A stretch of 47,578 nt of DNA, from positions 1-47,578 of the forward strand of contig JADGQI010000063.1 in NCBI GenBank assembly GCA_017881905.1, written 5' to 3'. This stretch comes from Chloroflexota bacterium (GTDB taxonomy: Bacteria > Chloroflexota > Limnocylindria > Limnocylindrales > CSP1-4). The stretch's first letter is position 1; every line of letters starts with the position of its first letter. Below the pieces are notes generated by a model. It saw only the letters and a program-made list of their open reading frames with translations, was not told the DNA's origin and did no database searches. The position numbers and the translations under genes are program-made. Shown here one piece after another: positions 17,735-25,796 of this stretch.

Positions 17735-18499
17735 ATGAACGGTCGCGGTCAGACTCGCGGGCGGAGCCGACAGAGTCGATGGATCATCGCGCCGGCGCTC
17801 GCTGCGGCCCTGCTGACGGGCTGCACCGGGACGTCCCCGAGCACGGCACCGGCGATGCCGACCGCCGCCCCGCTCGCGAGCCCGACGGGCGAGTCACCGG
17901 CCGCGTCCACAGCTTCGGCGATACCGTCGGCGACAGCGCCGTCGACCCCTACGCCGACACTCGGCAACGCCGCTTCGCCGACCGCCGTCCCGAGTCCCTC
18001 CGCGACCGCCGCGACCGGCGTCGCCGGCTGTCCGACCCCCCCGGTCGATCTCGCGACGGCGAGGGACCTCGTCCGAGCCGGCAAGGCCGTCACGTGCTTC
18101 GGGCCCAGGGCGCTGACGTTCCGGGCCTACGTCCCGACCACCGAGGGGCTCGGCGGGGCGAGCGCCTGGAAGATGACGCCGGCCTGGCTCGCCGACGACT
18201 GGATGGGCGTGATCCTCCAGCCCGAGCCGCTGACGGAGCAGGACCAGGATGCCTGGCTGATCGCCAGGGTCCCGCCGTCACTCGGGCGCTGCGGGATCAC
18301 GGACGAAGGAGCGCCGGCCTGCCCGTTCGGCCCGCACCTCGACGGCTACGTCGTCGTGACCGGCCATTTCGACGACCCCGCGGCCGCGACCTGCAAGTCG
18401 ACGGCCTGGGAGTCGGGGCAGGATCCAGGCCCATCGAAGGCCAAGATGGTCGCCCGCTGTCGCGCGCGCTTCGTCGTCACAAGGATCGAGGCCGGCTGA
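17735..18499 (+). CDS. Predicted lipoprotein of unknown function
   Basis: A 254-residue secreted protein. A basic N-terminus, the hydrophobic stretch WIIAPALAAALLTGC and the lipobox LLTGC indicate lipid attachment at Cys31. Residues 32-100 form a low-complexity linker of Ser, Thr, Pro and Ala. The mature domain (about 105-254) has six cysteines, some probably disulfide-bonded, and no motif I recognise. GGCGGAGGA just upstream supports ATG 17735. It converges on purE with a 9-bp gap and no visible terminator. Confidence 0.8.
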   Translation: MNGRGQTRGRSRQSRWIIAPALAAALLTGCTGTSPSTAPAMPTAAPLASPTGESPAASTASAIPSATAPSTPTPTLGNAASPTAVPSPSATAATGVAGCPTPPVDLATARDLVRAGKAVTCFGPRALTFRAYVPTTEGLGGASAWKMTPAWLADDWMGVILQPEPLTEQDQDAWLIARVPPSLGRCGITDEGAPACPFGPHLDGYVVVTGHFDDPAAATCKSTAWESGQDPGPSKAKMVARCRARFVVTRIEAG

Positions 18500-18508
18500 C
18501 CTCGCGGC

Positions 18509-19003
18509 TCAGCCCTGGTTCGTCTCGTCGTCCAGGACGGCCTGCGTCTGCGCGGCGCGGTAGGCCCGGACGCGCCCAGCAAGCGCGGCGTCGGACAGTG
18601 CCAGGATCTCGGCCGCCAGCAGGGCCGCGTTCTCGGCGTTGCCGATCGCGACGGTGGCAACGGGTACCCCGCGGGGCATCTGGACGATCGACAGGAGCGA
18701 GTCGAGACCGCCGAGGTGCTGGGTCGGGATCGGGACGCCGATCACCGGGAGCATGGTCTTGGCGGCGATCATCCCGGGCAGGTGCGCGGCCCCGCCGGCA
18801 CCGGCCACGATCACCCGGATGCCCCGCCCCGGAGCCTCCTCGGCATAGCGATAGAGCAGGTCCGGGGTGCGATGGGCCGAGACCACCCGGAGCTCGTTGG
18901 GCACGCCGAGCTCGGTCAGCAGGGCGGCCCCCTTCTCCAGGATGGGGAAGTCGGAGCGACTGCCCCCGACGATGCCGACCAGCACGCCGGGTCGGGCCGC
19001 CAT
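18509..19003 (-). CDS. purE: 5-(carboxyamino)imidazole ribonucleotide mutase
   Basis: A 164-residue class I PurE, converting N5-CAIR to CAIR in purine synthesis. Visible motifs are [10 protein letters not shown] near 13, VVSAHRTPD near 39 (with the catalytic His), and [13 protein letters not shown] near 69. Length is typical. It starts 2 nt after the icd stop. PurK, its pathway partner, is encoded upstream in the same transcriptional direction but separated by DUF1697 and icd. Confidence 0.95.
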   Translation of the reverse strand: MAARPGVLVGIVGGSRSDFPILEKGAALLTELGVPNELRVVSAHRTPDLLYRYAEEAPGRGIRVIVAGAGGAAHLPGMIAAKTMLPVIGVPIPTQHLGGLDSLLSIVQMPRGVPVATVAIGNAENAALLAAEILALSDAALAGRVRAYRAAQTQAVLDDETNQG

Positions 19004-19005
19004 CG

Positions 19006-20478
19006 CTACTGACCCTGCGCCTTCGTGAAGCCGTCGTGGCCGGCGAAGATGTGGAGCTTCTCGATGTGCGTCCAGCCGGGGTGCTGCGCCGCGACTCGGG
19101 CCTGGAGCTCGAGGAGCTCGGCATCGACGGCAACGCCGCGATCGCGCGTGACGAAGCGCGCCCGGAGCAGGCCGACATCGTCGGGCGACAGGCCGGTCGG
19201 CGGGTAGACCTTCGTCCCCCGGCTCGAGATCATCTCGAGCTCGAACGGGGTCCCGCCCGCGATCCGCTCGAGGTCCGGCCCCAGGACGTCGGACCCGATC
19301 TCGGTCGCGATGAAGATGTCCAGCCCGATCGTCCGTCGGTCGATGCCGGCGTAGTGGGCCGGCGAGTAGTCCCAGCCCGGGAGGGCGGTCGGCGGCGATC
19401 CCGTCGGACGCTCGCGCCGACCCCCGCGCGACGGTCGGTGGCCGAGGGCCGCGATGACCGCGTCGGTGAACCCGGACGTCGAGGCGGCCTGCTCGACGTC
19501 CCCGCCGGTCTGGCGGGCGAGGTCCTGGGTCACCGCGGCACCGCTTTCCAGCGTGGCCAGGACGGCATCCTCGATCCGGTCGGCCGCCTTCACCTCGCCG
19601 AGGTGCCGGAGCATCATCACCGAGCTGAGGATGAGCGCGGTCGGGTTGATCACATCCTTGCCGGCGTACTTCGGCGCGGACCCGTGGACCGCCTCGAAGA
19701 TCGCGACGCCGTCGCCGTAGTTGCCCGACGAGGCGAAGCCCAGCCCTCCGACGAGCCCGCTGGCGAGGTCGCTGATGATGTCGCCGTTGAGGTTGGTCGT
19801 GACGATGACGTCGAACTGGGCGGGTGCTTTCGCCAGCTGATGGGCGACGTTGTCGATGATCAGATGCTCGGCGACGATCTCCGGGTATTCCGGTGCGAGC
19901 TCCTCGAAGACCCCTTTGAACAGCCCCTCGGTGAGCTTCATGATGTTGGCCTTGGTCGCGCAGGTCACCTTCTGGCGACCCTCGCGGCGGGCCAGCTCGA
20001 ACGCGTATCGGATGACCTTCTCGGATCCCTTCCGGCTGATGATCTTGAGGCACTGTCCGACGTCCGGGGTCTGCATGTGCTCGATGCCCGCGTACAGGTC
20101 CTCGACGTTCTCGCGGACGATGATCATGTCGACGCCCTCGCCCGCGTAGCGGGTCGGGACGCCCGCCAGCTCGCGCGCCGGCCGGACGTTGGCGTACGTC
20201 TCGAACAGCTTGCGCAGCGTGACGTTGGCGCTCTTCTCACCGAACCCGACCGGCGTCTCGAGCGGTCCCTTGAGGACGACACGGGTCCGCTCGATCGATT
20301 CCCGGGTGGCCGCCGGGACGCCGCTCGTATCGCCGCGCTTGAACACCTCGAGGCCGGCCTCGGCCTCCTCCCAGTCGATCCGGACCCCTTCGGCCTCGAT
20401 GATCCGGACCGCCGAGCGGACGACCTCCGGTCCGACCCCGTCGCCGGGGATCACGGTCACCTGATGGGCCTGGGACAT
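19006..20478 (-). CDS. icd: Isocitrate dehydrogenase with C-terminal extension
   Basis: A 490-residue enzyme of the beta-decarboxylating dehydrogenase family, converting isocitrate to 2-oxoglutarate. The core (about 6-335) includes [12 protein letters not shown], the isocitrate-binding [30 protein letters not shown] and the cofactor loop [15 protein letters not shown]. About 140 further residues follow, as in the long Thermus and Rickettsia type; the E. coli type lacks this extension. HGSAPKYAG suggests NAD use is possible, but cofactor choice is not certain. ATG 20478 is preceded by GAGGAGA at good spacing. An open frame continues to 20562 without protein character. Confidence 0.92.
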   Translation of the reverse strand: MSQAHQVTVIPGDGVGPEVVRSAVRIIEAEGVRIDWEEAEAGLEVFKRGDTSGVPAATRESIERTRVVLKGPLETPVGFGEKSANVTLRKLFETYANVRPARELAGVPTRYAGEGVDMIIVRENVEDLYAGIEHMQTPDVGQCLKIISRKGSEKVIRYAFELARREGRQKVTCATKANIMKLTEGLFKGVFEELAPEYPEIVAEHLIIDNVAHQLAKAPAQFDVIVTTNLNGDIISDLASGLVGGLGFASSGNYGDGVAIFEAVHGSAPKYAGKDVINPTALILSSVMMLRHLGEVKAADRIEDAVLATLESGAAVTQDLARQTGGDVEQAASTSGFTDAVIAALGHRPSRGGRRERPTGSPPTALPGWDYSPAHYAGIDRRTIGLDIFIATEIGSDVLGPDLERIAGGTPFELEMISSRGTKVYPPTGLSPDDVGLLRARFVTRDRGVAVDAELLELQARVAAQHPGWTHIEKLHIFAGHDGFTKAQGQ

Positions 20479-20631
20479 CGACGGGTCTCCTCGGGGCGGG
20501 TCGGTCGGCAGCCCGCCGATTCTAGTGCGTCGGACCCGATGGGCAGCGGCCGGCCGGCGCAAGGATCCACGGGGCCGTCAGGTCGATGACGAACGGGGTC
20601 GCCGGGCTCGGCGATCAGGGAGCGGCGACCA

Positions 20632-21207
20632 TCATCGCCAGGAGGGTCTGGACCGTGGTGAGGTGCGGGCCGTCGCCCGGACCTCGAGGCGCCGCTCGAG
20701 GAGCGGAGCGAGGATGCTCCGCCCGACCCCGTTCGGCAGGTCGAGATAGGCGACCCGCCCGGCGACCTGGACCTGCTCGGGCGCGGCGTCGACCGCCTGG
20801 AGGGATCGGATCGCCGCCGCCGACGGTGGTCGGGCCAGGAACGCGACGATCAGACGCTTCGGATCGGCCACCGGGAATGGGACATCCGCCACCGTCCGCT
20901 CGAGGTCGTCCCGGCTCCGGACCAACACGTCCACGTCGAGCCCGAGTCGAGCCGTGAGCGCATCGTGGATCCCCGTTCCCAGGCGCGCGTCGCTCGCTCG
21001 GTCGTCGCTCGTTGGGTCGTCGTGGGTCGCTGCGGCGCCGCCAGCGGCCGCCGCCGTGAACACGACGTTGCCGCTTTGGATGTAGGTCGCGACGTCGCCG
21101 TGGCCGAGCGACTCGACGATCTCGCGCAGGTCGACCATCCGGATCCGCGCGTTGCCACCGACGTTGACCCCACGCAGGAGCGCGACGTAGGTGGTTCGGT
21201 CAGCCAT
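20632..21207 (-). CDS. DUF1697 family protein, apparent frameshift near the C-terminus
   Basis: A 191-residue reading frame of the DUF1697 family, whose function is unknown. Hallmarks are YVALLRGVNVGGNARIRM, YIQSGNVVFTA and LPNGVGRSIL. The family normally ends in a TARNW..TV..LL.. stretch. Here the frame reads TARTSPRSRPSWR and stops at 20632. One base inserted after about 20663 would give ARN-LTTVQTLLAMMVAAP ending at 20615, which fits the family. The gene is therefore probably frameshifted, or the assembly lacks one base. Its ATG overlaps the purK stop region by 8 nt. Confidence 0.82.
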   Translation of the reverse strand: MADRTTYVALLRGVNVGGNARIRMVDLREIVESLGHGDVATYIQSGNVVFTAAAAGGAAATHDDPTSDDRASDARLGTGIHDALTARLGLDVDVLVRSRDDLERTVADVPFPVADPKRLIVAFLARPPSAAAIRSLQAVDAAPEQVQVAGRVAYLDLPNGVGRSILAPLLERRLEVRATARTSPRSRPSWR

Positions 21208-22927
21208 CGAGCCAGCGCAGCCGCGCCCGCGCGGCCTTGGCTCGCGAGAGCGCCTCGTCGGGGGTCTCCGCGCCGACCACCGTGACGTGGCCCATCTTCC
21301 GGCGCTCGAACACGCGTCGCTTGTCGTAGACGTGGAGGTGGACGAGCGGGTCAGCGAGGGCAGCCTCGACACCGACCAGGCGCGCCTCCCGGAGCGGGCC
21401 CGTCCCGAGAAGGTTGACCATCGCGGTGGGTCCGTGCGCATCCGAGGATCCGAGGGGGAGCCCGCAGATCGCCCGGATGTGCTGCTCGAACTGGCTGGTC
21501 GCCGCACCTTCGATCGTCCAGTGGCCGCTGTTGTGGACCCGCGGCGCGAGCTCGTTGATGACGATCGATCCGTCCCTGAGCAGGAACAGCTCGACCGTAA
21601 GCGTGCCGACCACGTCGAGCTCCATCGCGATCCGCACGGCCAGCTCCGTCGCCTCGTCGGCGACGGCACCGGTGATCGGGGGCGGCGCAGGTGCGACCGA
21701 CTCGACGAGGATGCCCAGGTCGTGCCGGTTCGCGGCGAGTGGGAACGACACGGCCCGGCCGGCGAGGTCGCGGCCGACGACCACGGAGAACTCGCAGGCG
21801 AAGTCGATCTCTGGTTCGAGAAGCAGGCCGACCCGCTCGGCGACCGGTCCGAGCGCCGCCCAGGCCGCCTCGATCCCCTCCGGGCCGTCGGAGTCCGCGA
21901 TCCGGACCTGACTGCGGCCGTCGTACCCCCCGATCGCGGCCTTCAATCGCAGCGGGTAGCCCAGGGCCAGCGCACCGGCGCGCAGATCATCGAGCGTACG
22001 GACCTCGCGCCAGGGGCCGGTCGGCGCATCGATCGACTCCAGGAATCGGCGCTCGGCGAGGCGATGCTGGGTCGTCCGCAGCGCGAACGCGCCGGGACGG
22101 ACGGGCAGCTGGGCATCGAGCGCATCGGCCAGGGCCGCGGAGACGTGCTCGAGCTCGTAGGTCACCACCGCGCAGCCGCGGGCCAGCTCGAGGCCCGCGT
22201 CGATGTCGTCGTAGGGAGCCTGGACGAGTCGATCCGCGATCGCGGCCGCCGGACAGGCCGGGTCCGGGTCGAGGACAGCCACCCGGTACCCGAGCGCCCG
22301 GGCGGCAGAGCCGAGCATCCGGCCGAGCTGGCCGCCGCCGAGGATCCCGATGGTGGCGCCGATCGGGATCGGCGGCTCGGCCGCCGCGTGGTCGCCCAGG
22401 ACGCTCCGGATGAACGCGGTCTTGGCCATCGAATAGCGTAGGCCGCTGGTGATCCCGGCGTCGACGATCTCATGCTTGAGCGCGGCGTACCGCTCGACGA
22501 GCTCAGCATCGCCCCGCAACGCGTCGCGGAAGACGATCTGGCGAGACCACTCGGCGGCGTCGGGGATGACGTGGAGGTGGATCTGCCGCGGCGCATCGTC
22601 GCCGTCGCCCGGGGCCAGTCCGCCGAGGACGAGCGGCCGCGTGGGTGGGAAGGCGTTCGCGTTGTCCTGCGGCTGGAACCCGAGCTCGAGCAGCAGCTCG
22701 GTGATGGCCGGCACGTGCACGGGGTCCGACGGGTGGATCCCGAGGTCGACCACGCCCTTGCCGGCGAGCCCGGGGACCGCGGTGCTGCCCAAATGCTCCA
22801 CGACGAGGTTGGCCCGACGCTCGGCCACGAGCTCCGCGACCTTCCGGGCGACGTTCGCGCATCCCGGGTCCGGCGGACGGACGGCCAGCGGCAGTCGCGG
22901 GTACGGTCCGATCGGTGACTCCGGCAC
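21200..22927 (-). CDS. purK: Fusion: GrpB-family nucleotidyltransferase-like domain + PurK
   Basis: A 575-residue two-domain protein. Residues 1-180 match the GrpB (UPF0157) family, with EHLGSTAVPGLAGKGVVDLG and a late RYAALKHEI helix. Residues 188-575 are N5-carboxyaminoimidazole ribonucleotide synthetase, starting IGILGGGQLGRML, with the ATP-grasp core KAAIGGYDGRSQVRI and INELAPRVHNSGHWT. PurK makes N5-CAIR from AIR, bicarbonate and ATP and passes it to PurE. The GrpB domain has the nucleotidyltransferase superfamily look but no proven activity. GTG 22927 is preferred over ATG 22954 because TACACT ends 6 nt before it and it starts at the conserved region. Confidence 0.9.
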   Translation of the reverse strand: MPESPIGPYPRLPLAVRPPDPGCANVARKVAELVAERRANLVVEHLGSTAVPGLAGKGVVDLGIHPSDPVHVPAITELLLELGFQPQDNANAFPPTRPLVLGGLAPGDGDDAPRQIHLHVIPDAAEWSRQIVFRDALRGDAELVERYAALKHEIVDAGITSGLRYSMAKTAFIRSVLGDHAAAEPPIPIGATIGILGGGQLGRMLGSAARALGYRVAVLDPDPACPAAAIADRLVQAPYDDIDAGLELARGCAVVTYELEHVSAALADALDAQLPVRPGAFALRTTQHRLAERRFLESIDAPTGPWREVRTLDDLRAGALALGYPLRLKAAIGGYDGRSQVRIADSDGPEGIEAAWAALGPVAERVGLLLEPEIDFACEFSVVVGRDLAGRAVSFPLAANRHDLGILVESVAPAPPPITGAVADEATELAVRIAMELDVVGTLTVELFLLRDGSIVINELAPRVHNSGHWTIEGAATSQFEQHIRAICGLPLGSSDAHGPTAMVNLLGTGPLREARLVGVEAALADPLVHLHVYDKRRVFERRKMGHVTVVGAETPDEALSRAKAARARLRWLDG

Positions 22928-22933
22928 GGGTCG

Positions 22934-22943
22934 AGTGTATCCT
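22934..22943. promoter_or_regulatory. Overlapping divergent -10 elements
   Basis: TACACT on the minus strand (22939 to 22934) ends 6 nt before GTG 22927 of the GrpB-PurK gene. TATCCT on the plus strand (22938-22943) ends 9 nt before ATG 22953 of the interrupted methyltransferase. The hexamers share two base pairs, so the two promoters cannot be occupied together. Confidence 0.45.
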
Positions 22944-22952
22944 CGGCCGACC

Positions 22953-23591
22953 ATGCGCAGAATGATCGGCCGGCACGTCCTCGAGGTGGACGTCGGCTAA
23001 CTGACCGACCTGACGGCCCGCTTCGAGCGGGTCGAGATCGACGTGGGGACCGGCGACGGTCGGGCGGTGATCCGCGCCGCCGCCCGGCAGCCGACGACCC
23101 TCGTCATCGGGCTCGACGCCGTGGCCGGCGCGATGACCGACGCCTCCCGGCGCTCGGCCCGATCCGTGGCGCGCGGTGGCGTCGACAACGCCCTGTTCTG
23201 CGTCGCCGGCATCGAGGCGCCACCACGCGAGCTCGTCGGTCGCGGCGATCTTGTCACCGTGCGGTTCCCGTGGGGATCGCTGCTCCGGGGCGTGCTCGGC
23301 GTGGACCCGGCGGCACGGGCCGGGCTCGCCTCGCTGGTCGCGCCGGCCGGATCGATCGACGCCCTCGTCTCGATCGAGGGTCGGGATGGACTGCCGGACC
23401 TCCTTCACACGACGGATGACCGGACTCGGCTCGCTGAGGCGTGGCGAGCGGAGGGCTTCGTCGTCGACGACCTGCGGTCCGCCAGTAAGGGGGAGGTGGC
23501 AGCGTCCGGTTCGACCTGGGCCCGACGGCTCGGCGCGACGTCCGCTGAGCGTCGGCGGGTCGTGCGCTTCCGCCTGTCACGGCTCCCGTAG
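22953..23591 (+). pseudogene. KamB/NpmA-type 16S rRNA (adenine-1408) methyltransferase homologue, interrupted by TAA
   Basis: The frame from ATG 22953 reads MRRMIGRHVLEVDVG, then TAA at 22998-23000, then LTDLTARFERVEIDVGTGDG and the rest of a SAM-dependent methyltransferase of the family that methylates A1408 of 16S rRNA (aminoglycoside resistance in KamB and NpmA). Family marks are DVGTGDGRAV, GLDAVAGAM, RGGVDNALF and RFPWGSLLRGVLG, followed by a late STWARRLG. Both halves align with one continuous family N-terminus (KamB starts MRRVVGKRVQEF), so the stop is a nonsense change or sequencing error. Starting at GTG 23043 would remove the first SAM-binding strand. Total length without the stop would be about 211 residues, normal for the family. 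Confidence 0.8.
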
Positions 23592-23636
23592 GATGGTCGG
23601 ATGACCGGTCACCCGCCCTGGCTCCGATCGGCGTAG
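23589..23636 (+). promoter_or_regulatory. -10 element and possible 11-codon leaderless upstream ORF of guaD
   Basis: TAGGAT (23589-23594) overlaps the methyltransferase stop codon and ends 6 nt before ATG 23601. That ATG opens MTGHPPWLRSA and stops with TAG at 23634-23636, 8 nt before the guaD ATG. The spacing matches other leaderless starts in the window, so the mini-ORF may be translated and couple to guaD. Confidence 0.35.
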
Positions 23637-23644
23637 GCCCATCG

Positions 23645-25036
23645 ATGCCCGCCGGAACGTCACTCCCCGATCGGCCGCCGTTCGTCCTCCGGGCGAGGCT
23701 GCTCACCCCGTTGACCGGAGGCGGGACCGGATACCTCCGGGACGGCGCGCTCGCGGTCGACGCGACGGGTCGGATCGAAGCTGTCACCGACTGGGAGGCC
23801 TGGGCGCGCGCCGCGACGACGGCCGGTCGGCGGTCCGACGCCGAGGCGATGCTGTCGGCCGTCGTCGACCTGCGTCCGCTGGTGGTGCTCCCCGGCCTGG
23901 TCGACCTTCACGTCCACCTGCCGCAGCTGCCGAACGCCGGCGTGGGGGCCGGGCTCGATCTCCTGACCTGGCTCGGACGGTACATCTTCCCGCTCGAGGC
24001 CGAGTTCGACGCGGCGACCGCCGAGCGCGTCGCGCCCGCGGCCTTCCGGGCGATGGCCGCCGCCGGGACGACGACCGCGATGATGTACGGCGCCGTGTTC
24101 GAGCCGAGCCTGGACATCGCGTTCCGGGCGGCCGAGACGCACGGCATCCGGGCGATCATCGGCAAGGTCATGATGGACCGGCTGACCTACGACGACCGGC
24201 TGCCCGCCGATCGGATCCTCGAGCTCAGCCTGCGGCAGTCGGCCGACCTGTGCTCCCGCTGGAACGGTCGCGACGACGGCCGTCTCCAGTACGCCTTCAC
24301 CCCGCGGTTCGCCGTGTCGTGCACGGCAGACATGCTCCGGGAGTCGGCCGCGCTCGCGCGCCAGACCGGCGCGTATTGGCAGACGCACCTGTCCGAGGAC
24401 GTCCACGAGATCCGGGAGGTCGCCCGCCTGTTCCCAGACGCCGTCGACTACGTCGACGTGTATGACCGGGCCGGTGGCCTCGGTCCGCGGACCGTGCTCG
24501 CGCACGCCATCCACCTGTCGGACCGCGAGGTCGCGCGGATCGCCGAGACCGACACGGCCCTGGCGCATTGCCCGGCCTCGAACCTGTTCCTCGCCTCGGG
24601 AGCGATGCCGCTCGCCCGCTATCTGGCGGCCGGGATCCGGGTCGGTCTCGGGTCGGACGTCGCCGCCGGACCCGAGCTGTCGCTCTTCGCCAACATGCGT
24701 GCCGGGGCGTACGTCATGAACGGGCTCCGGGTGCTGGAGGGTGACGATGCCCCGGGCCCGCTCGTCCCGAGCGAGTGGCTCCGGATCGGAACGCTCGATG
24801 GGGCACGAGCCCTCGGGCTGGACGAGCGGATCGGCTCGCTCGAGGTCGGCAAGGAGGCGGACCTGATCGTCATCGATCCGAGGATGGTCGCGCCGATCCC
24901 CGGCATCGACTCGGACGATCCGGACGAGATCGTGTCGCGGCTCGCCTTCCGACCCCACCCGGCGATGGTCCGTGGGGCGTGGGTCCGCGGCCGGCGGCTC
25001 GACGGACCGCCGGGCACCGAGGCCCTCGACGGATGA
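23645..25036 (+). CDS. guaD: Guanine deaminase
   Basis: A 463-residue amidohydrolase-superfamily enzyme, converting guanine to xanthine and ammonia. The motifs follow the guanine deaminase pattern: first metal motif LVDLHVHLPQLPN, GLDLLTWL and YIFPLEAEF, then GTTTAMMYG, the substrate/zinc segment QTHLSEDVHE, LAHAIHLSD, HCPASNLFLASG and GLGSDVAAGPELSLF with the metal Asp. The product is the substrate of the xanthine dehydrogenase encoded downstream. No strong Shine-Dalgarno sequence precedes ATG 23645; an 11-codon mini-ORF ends just upstream. It converges on the HTH gene across a hairpin. Confidence 0.93.
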   Translation: MPAGTSLPDRPPFVLRARLLTPLTGGGTGYLRDGALAVDATGRIEAVTDWEAWARAATTAGRRSDAEAMLSAVVDLRPLVVLPGLVDLHVHLPQLPNAGVGAGLDLLTWLGRYIFPLEAEFDAATAERVAPAAFRAMAAAGTTTAMMYGAVFEPSLDIAFRAAETHGIRAIIGKVMMDRLTYDDRLPADRILELSLRQSADLCSRWNGRDDGRLQYAFTPRFAVSCTADMLRESAALARQTGAYWQTHLSEDVHEIREVARLFPDAVDYVDVYDRAGGLGPRTVLAHAIHLSDREVARIAETDTALAHCPASNLFLASGAMPLARYLAAGIRVGLGSDVAAGPELSLFANMRAGAYVMNGLRVLEGDDAPGPLVPSEWLRIGTLDGARALGLDERIGSLEVGKEADLIVIDPRMVAPIPGIDSDDPDEIVSRLAFRPHPAMVRGAWVRGRRLDGPPGTEALDG

Positions 25037-25066
25037 CGGCCGGTCTCGAGGCGGCTGACCGATGAG

Positions 25067-25105
25067 CGGGGGGTGCGTCTCATCGCGGCCGCCGAGATAC
25101 CCCCG
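25067..25105. terminator. Candidate bidirectional terminator hairpin between convergent genes
   Basis: CGGGGG (25067-) pairs with CCCCCG (25100-25105), and TCTC (25078-25081) with GAGA (25094-25097), separated by a small internal loop. The 12-nt apical loop contains the palindrome GCGGCCGC. It lies in the 70-bp gap between the guaD and HTH-gene stops. No T-tract is present, so confidence is moderate. Confidence 0.4.
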
Positions 25106-25106
25106 A

Positions 25107-25796
25107 TCAGAGGATGACGATGCCGTTCGCTGCGGGCTGCCGCCCGTCACCGAGCGCCGCGAGGATCTCACGAGAATCCAATGGGTAGGTCCCGCGCAAC
25201 GCGTCCCTGCTGAGCGCGAGAGCGCGCCGGTTCGCCCGCGTATCGGCGATCAGGATCACGACCCGATCGACCCGTCCGTCTCGCTGCTTGCGATTGATCC
25301 GTCGCTCCAACGCCTGGACGTCCGCGATGCGCGTCTCGGCTTCGAGCGCCGTCTCGGACCCGACCGGCCCGATCACCACGTCCCAGGCACGCAGGTCGCC
25401 AGGGATCGGAAGGGGCACCTCAACGCGCCATGGGATCGTCGGCGGGAGGCGCCGCCGGAGTCGATCGAGGAGCGTCACCTGGGCCACATCCCGAACGGGA
25501 TCGCCCGACGGATACGCCCGAACGACCAGGTCCAACCCGACGGCGGCACACGTTCTGGCCAGGATCAGGATCGCGACGCCCGGAAGCTCGGCGCGTTCGA
25601 TCCGCCCGATGGTCGTGTGGGATACGCCCACGGCGCCGGCAACCGTGGCTTGGCTCAGCCCCGCACCCAGGCGCGCTCGACGGACCTCCTCGCCGACCGA
25701 GGCGAGCGCACTCCGCGCAAGTCGGGTACCTCGGTCTCGGGATCGCTCGCGGGTCGCCACCTCCGCAGATCTTCCCCGACCACGCTTATCCCGCAC
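25107..25796 (-). CDS. XRE-type HTH protein with C-terminal nuclease-like domain
   Basis: A 229-residue protein. The HTH (about 35-88) reads LGAGLSQATVAGAVGVSHTTIGRIERAE, shown here only as a family pattern of Cro/CI type. The C-terminal part (about 120-220) contains RAWDVVIGP, ALEAETRIADVQALERRI and VDRVVILIADTRANRRAL. A D...E-x-E arrangement followed by a hydrophobic strand resembles the PD-(D/E)XK fold, but a canonical Lys is not evident, so nuclease activity is unproven. Position suggests it could regulate guaD or the catabolic operon at 26117. The GTG 25796 start is uncertain; later GTG codons are possible. Confidence 0.75.
   Translation of the reverse strand: MRDKRGRGRSAEVATRERSRDRGTRLARSALASVGEEVRRARLGAGLSQATVAGAVGVSHTTIGRIERAELPGVAILILARTCAAVGLDLVVRAYPSGDPVRDVAQVTLLDRLRRRLPPTIPWRVEVPLPIPGDLRAWDVVIGPVGSETALEAETRIADVQALERRINRKQRDGRVDRVVILIADTRANRRALALSRDALRGTYPLDSREILAALGDGRQPAANGIVIL

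Noticed and set aside
17779..20589. 936-codon plus-strand frame across the lipoprotein, purE and icd
   Set aside because: It runs antisense to purE and icd and out of frame with the lipoprotein; its product is Arg/Gly/Asp-rich with no domain.
22925..22954. ATG 22954 as start of the GrpB-PurK protein
   Set aside because: Extra residues MVGRGYTRP are not family-like, the ATG overlaps the divergent gene's start, and GTG 22927 has ideal spacing to TACACT.
23043..23591. Intact methyltransferase starting at GTG 23043
   Set aside because: This start would remove the first SAM-binding strand (upstream VEID) and the N-terminal segment that aligns with KamB; a broken longer gene explains the sequence better.
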